Source: Silene conica
Lineage: Eukaryota; Streptophyta; Magnoliopsida; Caryophyllales; Caryophyllaceae
Direction of reading: 5' to 3'
Assembly: GCA_029255685.2 (NCBI GenBank)
Contig: CM055312.2
Location: 52,114,202 to 52,178,201, forward strand
Length of the DNA stretch: 64,000 bases
Position numbers and translations under genes: made by a program. Positions 47,692 to 58,735 of this stretch are shown here, piece by piece. Below the pieces are notes generated by a model. It worked only from the letters and a program-made list of their open reading frames with translations, was not told the DNA's origin and did no database searches. The first letter of the stretch is position 1; each line of letters starts with the position of its first letter.

Positions 47692-48289
47692 ACCCGCGTA
47701 TGTATTCTTATTTCGTCTTTTCTTGTCAATTATAATATCCTGCAATGAGACCATAAGGAGACTTGTAGGATGTTAGTAATGACCTACCCAAGATTGAAAG
47801 ATACGGGAAGGGCATTGGTTTACACCTTAAGACGGATAGGTTACTCAAGGCTGAAAGGTATGTGACCTGGAATTTAGGAATCACCCTTATTGTTGACACC
47901 CAATAATTGTGAGACCTAGGAACTAATAGCATAGGCCGAAAGGAGCTATTAGGTAGCATAGACCTAAAAAGATATGTTACACCCCCTTACGCGACTGCAA
48001 TACATGTTGACCTTAGGATTTATTTTACCTTAGCTATTTATTACCCAAACATCCTAGCATCCCTTTTTATTATATTTTATTCTCATCTTTTATTTTTTGT
48101 TTATTTTAATCTTTGCCTTAGATATAGTAATCAATCAATCAAACCCCCAAAATTGTTACTTTAAACATTCACATCAAACAATAAACATTCCCCACCTCCT
48201 TGTGGTTCGACCCTGACTTTCACTATCTATTGTTTAAGTTAGGAATTATAAATTTATCTTTGGTACCCTCAACGACGGGTATCAAATTT

Positions 48290-48307
48290 TGGCGCCGTTG
48301 CCGGGGA
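48290..48307 (+). promoter_or_regulatory. Primer binding site of element E
   Basis: TGGCGCCGTTGCCGGGGA, six bases after the LTR end. Confidence 0.92.
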
Positions 48308-48409
48308 GGTGACGCCAGTGTTTATTGTTTTTTGTTTTTGTTTCCCTTTTTGTTTAAGGAACTTTTTGTTCCTTAAACCTTCTCACTTTTTTCTTGTAGT
48401 TTCCATCTT

Positions 48410-51286
48410 ATGCGCAGGTCAGTTCAAGGAGAACTCCTACCACTTGACCTCGAAATTGAGAGGACTCTTAGAGAAAGAAGAAAGCAACTTCTAGCAAATC
48501 AGGAAGGAGGCTCACCATCTTCCTTATTTCAAGAAGACTTATTCGAGGAACCATCATTACCATCTTCACCAAAAACACCACCTTCACAACCAAATTCACC
48601 CATCAATCCACTTTCACCAAGATCACCACCTTTTACCTGCTTTCCAGTTTTTCCTAAAGAACAAGAGAACATGACAGAGGAAGCCACTATTGCCAGTCAC
48701 TCCATGCCTCAGGCAAAGGACCTATACAAAGGGTTCACTTTACCTGCAGGTACTGGGAAGCCATTCGAGGCCAAGCCTGCCTACATAACTATGGTTGAAA
48801 GAAACCAATTTGGAGGCTCGGCCAATGAGGATGCTGCTAAGCATATTGAAATCTTCACAGATTACATATGCTCTATAGCACCCCCAGAAGGAGTGACGCA
48901 GGACCAGATTAAACAGACCATGTTCATCTTCTCCCTTAGGGACTCTGCGAGAGAGTGGTACAGAGATCTAGACCGCACTGCTGCGGGAATCACAGATTGG
49001 AACACCTTAGCCTTGGCATTCTACAGAAAATACTATTCTGCATCAAAGACTAATGCTTTAAGAGCGCAGATCACTAATTTCAAGCAAGGTCCCAATGAAG
49101 ATTTTAGCGAGGCGTGGGACAGGTTCAAGAGACTTGTTCGATCCATACCACATCACGGATTCGAACAATGGTTTCTTTGCAACCAGTTCTACAATGGTCT
49201 CTATGATGACAACAGGGCCTATCTAGATGCTGCAGCTAATGGGAGATTCCAAGATAATTCAGGAGAGACTAAGGGTCTCAAGTTGATAGAAGATGTTGCT
49301 GTGCACCGTGCTGAGCATGGTACTTCCAGAGGAAATCAGAGAAAAAACGAGTACAACCTGTCAGCAATTGAGGCCTTGACAGCCAAGTTAGAAAAATTTG
49401 AGGCTGCAGGAAAGCTCGATCTAGGGAGTGGAAGCAAGGGAGGAATTTACCAAGTGAACGCCGTTCAGGACGGACCCTTTGCTTGTGAAAGGTGCGGTGG
49501 AGAAGGGCATGTGTCAAAGTTCTGTACTTCATCTAATGAAACATGTGCCGCTTTTCAGCATTATCGTGGGAACAATTTCTATGACCCAAATAATAACAAT
49601 GTCCATCCCAACTTAAGGTGGACAAGCCAGAATGTTCAAAACCCACAACACATGCAACCTCAGCAAAATTCCACTTATGTACCCCCACATAAACAAAACT
49701 TCCAAAGACCACCTTTCAACCCTCAACCACCTTCTAATCCACCACCCAACACAGATGCTCTTATCCAAAATCTTATCGGGTTGGTTCAGAAGGAGTCACA
49801 GGCTAGAGAGGCAGGGATGAAGATGTTAGAGTCCCAGATTGCTCAGATCGCGAGCAAGAATGATACTAGGACTCCGGGTCAACTTCCGACCAAATCAGAC
49901 CAGAAGAAGGAGACTCTAAACGTCGTAACCCTGCGAAGTGGAGCTAAAGTGGGGGCTAAGAAAGAAAAACAGGCGAGTAGCAGCGAAGGCGGTCGATCGA
50001 CCGAAAAATCTGGTCGACCGACCGCAGATCAGGATCCAGAAATTTTGCCTGAACAGGAGACTGGTCGACCGACCGAAGATTCTGGTCGACCGACCATTGA
50101 AGCAGAACCTGAAGTTCCCTTTCGTCCAGATTTGCCGAATAACTTGCGGGATTTCCTTTTCAGGGGTGACAAGACCCCCAGGTTTTTAAAAAGGGCTGCA
50201 AATACGGAATCCTCAGCTGCTCCTTTTCCAGAGAGACTCGTGCCTTCAAAGGATCAGGTATCTTTTGACAAATTTAAAGATGTGATTCCTTCATTGAATT
50301 TTCAAGTCCCATTTTTAGAATTAGTTCAACAGGTTCCTTCATATCTTAAATTCATGAGACAACTTTTGTCACGAAAGAGGTCTCTAGAAAAGGTTGAGTC
50401 GGTAGCCCTCACTGAAGAGTCATCCAGTTATTTAACGCATGTCATTGCCCCTCATAAACTAGAAGACCCTGGTAGTTTTTCTGTCCCCTGTAATATAGGA
50501 ACCTTCCCAGTTAAGAAGGCTCTATGCGACTTAGGTGCTAGTATAAGTGTCATGCCCCTAAGCGTTGCCTTAAAACTAGGAATGACCGAATTTGCAGTGA
50601 CCAGTATGACAGTCCAGATGGCTGATCGCACATCTATGGAACCTGTAGGGGTGTTAGAAAACATCCCTGTCCGTATCGACAGGTTCTTCTTCCCAGTCGA
50701 CTTTGTAGTTTTGGACATCCCATAGGATGCCCATATACCTATAATTCTAGGAAGACCCTTTCTTCACACTGCGGGTGCCATTATAGATGTAGGTACTGGG
50801 ACTCTAACCTTCAAAGTAGGCAAGCATTCTATTATCTATGGACTATCCTATAGGAAGAAGGATGTTATGACCCCCATCACATGTAATGCTATCACTTCTG
50901 AGAAAAAGTATGAGGTCATCACTACTTCTCCACCTTTATTACCTGTTCCTGTATCTGTTTTTACACCTCCGCCCCAGATTGGGAGCAATAGGGAGGACAC
51001 TTCTATTATGACTATTGCAGGAACTGGTTTGGGGAAACCCAAAGTGAAGGAAGCCATCGTCCAGAGAGGAGGAATGGGATGCTTAAGCTATGAAGAGGAT
51101 GAGGATCCAGATGTCGTGGATCGGGAGGAGAAAAAGAAGAGGAGGCAAGCTCAAGAAGAGAGACCGTCGCAAATACTTTGCGACGGCGGAAAGAAGATGT
51201 GTTTTGCTACTAAAGCAAAAACCGTGGAGACTACGGCATGTCGTCAGAAGCCGTGGTCGGATATCTTCCGCATCTTTAGCGGATAG
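48410..51286 (+). pseudogene. Gag-protease of element E with one in-frame TAG
   Basis: Starts MRRSVQGELLPLDLEIERT; F has the matching MPRSTRSEI start. A Pro/Ser-rich N-terminus is followed by the gag domain (about residues 115-290: VERNQFGGSANEDAAKHIE, SAREWYRDLD, SEAWDRFKRLVRSIPHHGF), a CCHC zinc knuckle CERCGGEGHVSKFC (359-372), a Gln/Pro-rich region, a linker with four GR(P/S)T repeats, and an aspartic protease with DLGASISVMP (Asp707). TAG at 50723-50725 interrupts the protease between VVLDIP and DAHIPIILGRPFLHTAG; D has Glu there. The same frame continues to 51286 through a charged tail, 958 codons in all. Protease processes Gag; truncation at 771 would remove the GRPFLHTAG part. Confidence 0.85.
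49991..50095 (+). promoter_or_regulatory. Two dyad pairs inside E gag linker
   Basis: 49991-50002/50012-50023 and 50063-50074/50084-50095, each spaced by nine bases; all four translate as GR(P/S)T. Confidence 0.82.
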
Positions 51287-51494
51287 TTGTTTTTAAGTTG
51301 CAGTTTTAAGACAATTTATTTTATGTTGTGTGAGACTTTTTAATTTTGTTTGCTAGTAGTTTTAGATCCTTTCCTTTATGTTTGAGTAGTTAAAACTTTA
51401 AGAATCGTTCCGGGCATCTCGCGCATTGTTGGGCGCACATATTTTCTTGCTTTTTCAGGATTTACGAAGAAATGAAGACCTCCAGGACGCAGAG

Positions 51495-51599
51495 GGTCGA
51501 CCGACCAGAAACATCAGTCGGTCGACCAGAGTCACTGTATCGCTGATCCTTCTGTGATTTACAGGAGGTCGGTCGACCTGTTACACCGGTCGGTCGACC
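51495..51599 (+). promoter_or_regulatory. Two dyad pairs in E 3' region
   Basis: 51495-51506/51516-51527 and 51567-51578/51588-51599, both with 9-base spacers although this DNA is non-coding. Confidence 0.82.
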
Positions 51600-52602
51600 T
51601 GCTCTCCGCTGTAGTCTTTCGTTTCTCTTCCTCGGAAATCGCGAAATTGGCTTGGATACTTGAGTTGCACTGCTGGCCACCAAAACCTCCCAGCTTACGC
51701 TGGTTTGGGGAGGTTTTTCTCATACATCTATTAACCCAGTGAGTTCTTTCCAGTTTTTCCTTAGTTTTTATTTTACTTGCATTTGTCTTTTAATTTTGTG
51801 AAACCTTTACTTAGGCTAATGCACAATGGGGACATTGTGCGGGTTGGTTTGGGGAATGGTTTCGTGTCACATGCATTGCATTTTTGTCACACGTTTATTT
51901 GCATTTCTGTCTTGCATTTTTCTTTTCTTTATCTTCCTTGCATATACAAAAAAAAAAATTCAAAAAAAAATTTTAAAAAAAAATGCATGTTTATTTTAGC
52001 ATATAGGTCGAGTCGGAACGAAAGTATTTCAAGGATGATTTAGCTATCTTACATGTTTATATCTTTACCTTGCCTTGTCAACTTGTTTTAGTATGAGAGT
52101 CTTTCGCATATCTACGAGTTTTTGTCAACTTGCATATCTTGAGACTTGACTTATACCTTGGCAACCTACTATACATTCTAAGGTTTAGAGCTTATTTCCT
52201 GGTTTCATTCTTAAACCAGTTGTCTAGGATGTGAGTAGTACTCCCCTTGGAACATGTTACATCAATATGCATAAACATGAACTTGAATTGCTATATACTT
52301 GTTTTACTATCTCGTTTTGTGAGTCTTGATACGTGCATTTGGGATCCCTTTTCTCATATTTACCCATAAGCCTTACATAGCCATAATTGCCTTTTTATTC
52401 CCCCAAAACTACATCCCATACTTAGCCTACCCTTCCAAGCTAGTATTTGTGGTCATTGGATTGTGTTTTGAGGCATCTTGGTTTATATGCTATCTTGAGC
52501 AAAAAAAAGAGAAAAGAAAGAAAGAAAAGAAGAAGAACAGAAAGATCCAGAAAAAAAAAAAAGGAAAGAAGAAAAACGAAAAAGTCAAAAACATACAGAG
52601 CC

Positions 52603-52635
52603 AGTCGACCGACCACTTTCATGGGTCGGCCGACC
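52603..52635 (+). promoter_or_regulatory. Dyad pair in E 3' region
   Basis: AGTCGACCGACC at 52603-52614 and GGTCGGCCGACC at 52624-52635, 9-base spacer. Confidence 0.8.
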
Positions 52636-53260
52636 ACCTGGCAGAATCAAAATGCAAATTTCGTTCCAAAAATCCCTTTCTTTTATGTGTTATCACTCCC
52701 GTACCCCATTCAAAAATATTTGGGAGTCCTTTCTTATATTTAATGTGAGAGTTGTGCTACAAAAGGAGCACTTTCTTAATATCAAAAAAAAAATTGTGAA
52801 TTATGTTGTTGGGAAACGGTTTTACTAGCTTGGCTACTAACCCCACATACCCAAAAACATCTTAACCACTTTTTACCTTTTACCTCACATATCTTTCATT
52901 GCCCCAATTGCGTATATCTAGGCCATTTAAATGAGATTGTTATACAAAGTTGTAGAATTCTTGTTCATGTTAGATTGCAGGCATGTTTTCATGGGTCGCA
53001 GTTAGGTGAGTGTCTCTACAAAATTACTTCTTTCTATCTTTTACTTATACTCACCCTTTGCTTCATGAGTGTCTCGAGCGTACCGCGAGAGTCCATAGTA
53101 TAAAGTCTCTATAGTCTCTAGTGTTGCAAGTTTGACGACACTATAACTCGTTTGCATGATTTATATACTTTCTCATTTTGTTCTTGGCATTGGTATAGGC
53201 TTACATGTAAATTTCGCTCTGAGATTGAAATCGTTCCATTAGTTAGGATCGAGTCTATTT

Positions 53261-53298
53261 CTTGCTTGAGGGCAAGCAAGGGTTTGGTTTGGGGAATT
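53261..53298 (+). promoter_or_regulatory. Hairpin and polypurine tract of element E
   Basis: Perfect 8-bp stem CTTGCTTG/CAAGCAAG (53261-53268, 53273-53280) with loop AGGG, then 18 bases ending TTTGGGGAATT directly before the 3' LTR. Confidence 0.82.
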
Positions 53299-54856
53299 TG
53301 ATACGTGTCTATTTTATGATGTTTTACATCTATTTTTACACGTATTTGGTCGCTCATTTACTATGTTTTAGCCTTTATTTCCCACAAATCGTGTACTTTC
53401 GTATTTTTATGCACTTTTGCAGATTTATGCGGAAAAGAAGCAATTTAGCACCAAATCCATATCCTCAAGTCTTTTGCTTAATTAGGGAATTAATGGAAAG
53501 TCAACTGGAGTCAAAAGTCAAGTGCCAAAAGTCAAAACAAGAGAAATCCGAAGATTTCCGTACAGAGGCGGTCGACCGACCACCCAAACGGGTCGGCCGA
53601 CCAGTCCTGAATTTTAATGAAGCCCAAATTTCAAGGAATGCCGGAAATAAAAGAAGCCCAGCAAGAAACGGTCGACCGACCCATATAGTAGGTCGACCGA
53701 CCACAACAGAAGCCCATACGATTCTTTTTCGGAAATAAATTAGAATTAGAGTCTTTAGGAAACTCTAATCTCTTACCCTATATAAGCTAATCTTGTAGCT
53801 AGGGTTTATTATCAAGTTTTGCATCAAATCATCTAGTATCAAGTTTTATCATACTTAGTTTTATTCAAGCTTTAGTTTTGTAATCTTTCAATAGAATCCA
53901 AGCATTCATCAATAAAGTTAGTTTCTTTCTGCCCTAATTCCAAATTGTGGTAATTACTCTTTTAATCTTGCTTTATTATCGTTCTTGTTTTTATTACAAT
54001 TGTTAAGTTAGAATCCCAAGCTTTATTGAATCTTGCATGCTTAAGATTATTTACTATGTTCTCCATGTTTATTCCCAATTTTATAATCGTCTTAACAATC
54101 ATGAGTAACTAATTTTCATATGTTAGGATGTAGGGGATAAATATGCGTAGGTAGATAAAATTCGAAAGACCGACCTGTAGCAGGACCACGGTCGGCCGAC
54201 CGGAATAGCTGGTCGGTCGACCGAGGCCGTGGTCGGCCGACTGGAGTAGCTGGTCGGTCGACCACCCGCGTATGTATTCTTATTTCGTCTTTTCTTGTCA
54301 ATTATAATATCCTGCAATGAGACCATAAGGAGACTTGTAGGATGTTAGTAATGACCTACCCAAGATTGAAAGATACGGGAAGGGCATTGGTTTACACCTT
54401 AAGACGGATAGGTTACTCAAGGCTGAAAGGTGTGTGACCTGGAATTTAGGAATCACCCTTATTGTTGACACCCAATAATTGTGAGACCTAGGAACTAATA
54501 GCATAGGCCGAAAGGAGCTATTAGGTAGCATAGACCTAAAAAGATATGTTACACCCCCTTACGCGACTGCAATACATGTTGACCTTAGGATTTATTTTAC
54601 CTTAGCTATTTATTACCCAAACATCCTAGCATCCCTTTTTATTATATTTTATTCTCATCTTTTATTTTTTGTTTATTTTAATCTTTGCCTTAGATATAGT
54701 AATCAATCAATCAAACCCCCAAAATTGTTACTTTAAACATTCACATCAAACAATAAACATTCCCCACCTCCTTGTGGTTCGACCCTGACTTTCACTATCT
54801 ATTGTTTAAGTTAGGAATTATAAATTTATCTTTGGTACCCTCAACGACGGGCATCA
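53299..54856 (+). repeat. 3' LTR of element E
   Basis: 1558 bp; repeats 46727-48284 at an offset of 6572, including dyad pairs at 53570-53602, 53670-53702, 54190-54222 and 54231-54263. The last bases are GGGCATCA instead of GGGTATCA. Confidence 0.95.
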
Positions 54857-54861
54857 TTACC

Positions 54862-56811
54862 ATCTCGGTTTCCCGAGGCAGTAGAAACAAAGGAAAGATA
54901 AACAGTACTTTAACTAAAAGTTAAACTCCATAACATGTTCTGACAACTGTATCCAAACTGTTTTATGAAACGAAAATACAACTCATGATAAACTGACTAT
55001 GGTGATCTAGACTCTAGTCTGGTCCGGATCCAAGCTCTCTCTTCCCATAGCTTCCCATAGTCTCAGCCACCTGTCAATCTGCTCCCCAATAATTTGGTTC
55101 ATCACAGGTGATCACGAATACACAGGGTCAACCACGAGGTTGAGTAGAGGAAAACAAATAACGAACAATATAAATAGGGATTCAATCATCCTTTCTCCGC
55201 ACCGATCACAAGGCCATTAACTCCGCACCGATCACAAGGCCATTAACTCCGCACCGATCACAACACCCATTAACTCCGCACCGATCACAACGCCCATTAA
55301 CTCCGCACCGATCACAACGCCCATTTCTCATCACCTCATATTGTATCACAGAAATATATAAACAAATAACAATATTCCAAACCATATGATAATGTAAAAT
55401 AATCATGCTTAACATCAATCAATCAAGTAATTAATCATCATTGTATGCACAGTAATTCCCCTACCTCAAATAGCAGGAGTGCAGATAAATCTAAGGCTTG
55501 CTAGAAATGTTCCACGCGAAACCCGCTACCTAAACACATATACGTAACGAATAAATAACCTTCCCGAACCCCTTAACAAACCACACTTACTATAAATAGA
55601 AACCTTCCATAAGTGGAAAGTTTCCAAAAATAGAAACTTTCCAAATATATAACTTTCCAAATATAGGACCTCCCATGACTTAAATAATTCCCGACTCGCA
55701 ACTTAAATTAATACGATTTAGACCAACGCAAATAAAGGATAAAGTATTAAGGCAAACTTAGTAATACTATTAACCATAATAAACATCATAATGTTTTAAT
55801 AATAATAATAATAATAATAATATAACAAAGACTAACCAACGAAACCCTACACCCCTTATACCGACATAAGACCCGACCCATCTATCCCCTCACAGCCACC
55901 GTAGCACACCACCACAGCCACCAGCCGACACCCAGCACCGATCCCAGAACCACCCACTACACCTGGGACCACCGGCAAACCGGTCGACTGCTACCGGCGA
56001 GATGAACCGTGGTCCTAAACAGACACGGTTCCTCACCCAGTCACCACAAACCGCCTGTACGAACATCCCTGCCGACAACAGTACCCCGCCTGACACAGAC
56101 CAAGACCACCACCTTTAGCAACCCTGACACCTAATCTACAACCAACGGTGGTACCACCGTGTCGACCTCCCCCGAGTCAACGGTGGTACCACTCACAAAC
56201 ACCCCCCCTGGACAGTATACCTGAAACCGACGCAAACAGGGGAAACGAATCCTCCCTTCGACACAAACATCACTGACTACAACCATTGACACCACCACCA
56301 TCTGACTACCCCACAGACCACCAGTACAGAAAACGCAAATAAGGACTAAGACCAGAGACGCACTACCCATCGACATCAATACGAATATACATGAATTCAC
56401 CATATACAAAAGAAACAGCCGACATACTTACCTGAATTCGGGTCAAAACGACGGGTCTTAGGTTGTTCTATGTAGTGATGGCAGTAGGGCTAGGTCTTTG
56501 GGATGCGTGAATAAGAAACTAGGGTAAGGGAAAACAGCCTCTTATAAGTCGGCATTAAACTGCTTATGAGAGGTGTTTTATTTTGTGTTTTGTTTTCTAA
56601 TTAGGGTTTTTAGTGGGCCTGACACCCTACCCGACACACGAGCCCAACCGACATACTTACAAGTCACAAGATCGACTCCCACATGCGGCATAAAAGGTTA
56701 AATTACTTAATGATCACTTAAAACGTCTACAAATACCAACACGACGAAAATAAGAGTGAACATCGTAACGAAAATAACGAAAAAGAGTGGTTAAAAGTTC
56801 GGGGTATTACA
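54862..56811 (-). repeat. Solo gypsy LTR, main part
   Basis: Continues the LTR begun at 46664, giving about 2.0 kb in total; on the minus strand it starts TGTAATACCCCG at 56811. TSD TTCGA follows at 56812-56816. With no PBS or polypurine tract at either side it is a true solo LTR. It carries a five- to six-unit version of the 27-bp minisatellite (55196-55325). GC-rich stretches at 55.9-56.4 kb leave chance frames. Confidence 0.9.
55196..55325 (-). repeat. Minisatellite (26-27 bp units) in the solo LTR
   Basis: Five to six units of the CCGCACCGATCACAA type, shorter than the arrays in the palindrome LTRs. Confidence 0.85.
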
Positions 56812-56816
56812 TTCGA

Positions 56817-56895
56817 TACCTTTCTTACCGCTAGCTATTAGTTAGTAGTATCCTAAGGATTACTTTGATTTAGGGTGACGACTTTAACCTTATCA
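56817..56895 (+). repeat. 5' LTR of element F, last segment
   Basis: Joins to 46663 across the TTCGA duplication and ends CCTTATCA at 56895, immediately before the F PBS. Confidence 0.8.
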
Positions 56896-56899
56896 AATT

Positions 56900-56917
56900 T
56901 GGCGCCGTTGCCGGGGA
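56900..56917 (+). promoter_or_regulatory. Primer binding site of element F
   Basis: TGGCGCCGTTGCCGGGGA, as in D and E; a 100-bp leader follows to the gag start. Confidence 0.92.
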
Positions 56918-57019
56918 AGGCAACAATTTATTTGTTTGTTACTTGTTTAATTTGTCTTTTGTCTCAAGGAACGAAAGTTCCTTGCGACTACTCTTACCCT
57001 TTTCTTGTTAGTTCCTTAT

Positions 57020-58735
57020 ATGCCCAGGTCAACTCGGTCCGAGATTATTGCTTTTGATCCTGAACCAGAGAGGACTTTTCGCTACAAAAGTAATTTTAAT
57101 AGAGAAGTGGGTCAAGTAGAAGACTTGAGTATACTTGACAGGATTGAGCCTTTAATTACCTCAGAAAACCCATCCTCTGAAGAGGACGATACTGTTTCTG
57201 AAAACTCTATAGCTACACCAAAGATGGCTGCACCCAATACAGCTACCTTAGCAAGCTACAACAAGCCTACTTTGGCTTCTATTCCAACAGGATTTATACC
57301 TCCTCCTACTAATGCTGAGGAGAAGCCTTTTGATATCAAGCCTTCTCATCTTGCGTTGGTAGAGCGGAATATGTTTGGAGGAAGACCTTGGGAAGATCCT
57401 GCTAAGCACATGGATAAGTTTGTCACTTACTGTAGTTCCATCCCTTTGCAAACAGGAGTGACTTATGATCAAGTCAAATACCGACTTTTCCCTTTTTTTC
57501 TACAAGATGATACTAGAGAATGGCTACGCGAGTTGGATTTGACTGCTCATGCCATTACTGATTGGAATTCACTAGCTCTTGCATTCTACAAGAAGTATTT
57601 TCCCCAACGAAAGACAAACAATCTCAGGAATCAGATTACTAACTTCAAGCAAGGAGGTACTGAAGATTTTAATGAGGCATGGGTACGTTTCAAAAGATTG
57701 GTTCGGGCCGTTCCTCATCATGGGTTTGAGAAGTGGTTTCTTTGTAACCAGTTTTACAACGGGTTATTCGATGATCATAGAGCCCTTCTGGATTCTTCTG
57801 CTAATGGAAGATTTCAAAATAACACTACTGATGATACAGCTTATAAATTGATTGATGATATGGCTACTCATACTTCCGAATATGGAAATCCAAGAGGGTC
57901 TGCAAGGGGAATTGGTACAGATAGTGTCGTTGCAGCCCAATTAGAAGCTGTGAATGCTAAGATTGCACAGATGCAAACAACACAAGCTTTGGGTGGCCAA
58001 CACCCAGTGGTTAATATGGTTCACCAAGGGGAAGTAATTCTCTGCGGAAGATGTGGTATAGAGGGTCATATTGCTGATGAGTGTATAAGTCCTATGGAAC
58101 GGGTACCTGCTTTCCAATCTTACAAGCAAGCTAATCCTTTTTCTAACACTTATAATGAGAGGACAGTGGAACATCCCTTTGTTCAGTGGTCGAGCCAGAA
58201 TGTTCAAGACCCTACCCCACCTCAGCAGCAACCAAATTCAAATTATGTGATTTCTCAGAACCGCGGCCAGCAAGGAAATTATAGACAGAATCAAGGAGGT
58301 CCTCAGTCTAACAATCAGCGCCAACAACAGTTTCAACCTTTGGTGCCACCTCCTCCACCACCAACTGAAAATAATGATATGTCAGAGATCAAAGCTATGT
58401 TGTAGCAAAGCGTTAAAGCTCAGATGGAGCAAAAGGCACAAATTACTCAGATACTGGCTCACAATAAGATATTGGACACTCAAGTTGCCCAACTAGCAGG
58501 CCAAAATAGAAATAGGCAACCAGGAAACCTTCCTCCCCACGGACAACAAGCTCATGAACAAGCTCATGGTATTCACTTGAGGAGTGGTACTTCTTATAAA
58601 GAGTCGGCGATGGCCAAAGACGATAGTGAAGTGCCTTATGTTTCTCTTAAAAGTTTAGGGCATCTCTCTTTCAGTGATGACGAAGAAGAAAAGGAACTAG
58701 AGAAAGCTCGTATACATGAGAAAAACGAGAAATAA
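57020..58735 (+). pseudogene. Gag of Athila-like element F
   Basis: I chose the ATG at 57020 (MPRSTRSEIIAFDPEPERTF) because it aligns with the start of E Gag; an in-frame ATG at 57005 is also open. Gag domain: LALVERNMFGGRPWEDPAKHMDKF, TREWLRELDLTAHAITDW, NEAWVRFKRLVRAVPHHGF. CCHC knuckle CGRCGIEGHIADEC follows, then a Gln/Asn/Pro-rich region. TAG at 58403-58405 interrupts the frame after KAML; it then continues to TAA at 58733-58735. The dyad cluster and gag-protease linker lie beyond that stop. Confidence 0.88.

Larger units (their letters stand above)
46727..48284 (+). repeat. 5' LTR of element E
   Basis: TGATACGTG...GGGTATCA, 1558 bp. Carries four pairs of dyads, two upstream and two downstream of the TATA box. 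Confidence 0.95.
51287..53298 (+). other. Non-coding 3' region of element E
   Basis: Two kb between the gag-protease stop and the 3' LTR with no homologous reading frame. It holds three dyad pairs, an A/T homopolymer stretch (about 51950-51985) and a purine-rich stretch (about 52500-52580). It ends with a perfect hairpin and purine tract at 53261-53298. Confidence 0.75.
46727..54856 (+). mobile_element. Element E: non-autonomous Athila-like element with gag-protease only
   Basis: 8130 bp: LTRs 46727-48284 and 53299-54856 (both 1558 bp, at least three differences seen), TSD TTACC (46722-46726, 54857-54861), PBS 48290, one gag-protease frame, 2 kb non-coding 3' region, hairpin/polypurine tract. 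RT, RNase H and integrase are absent from the 5.0-kb interior. It inserted into the solo gypsy LTR, so it is the youngest layer of this nest. Confidence 0.94.

Noticed and set aside
51950-51985. Poly(A) tail of a retroposed gene in element E
   Set aside because: Interrupted A/T runs within the 3' region of E, with no upstream coding remnant and no flanking duplication.
57005-57019. Upstream ATG as the start of F Gag
   Set aside because: The ATG at 57020 aligns with the start of E Gag; the five upstream codons have no counterpart.
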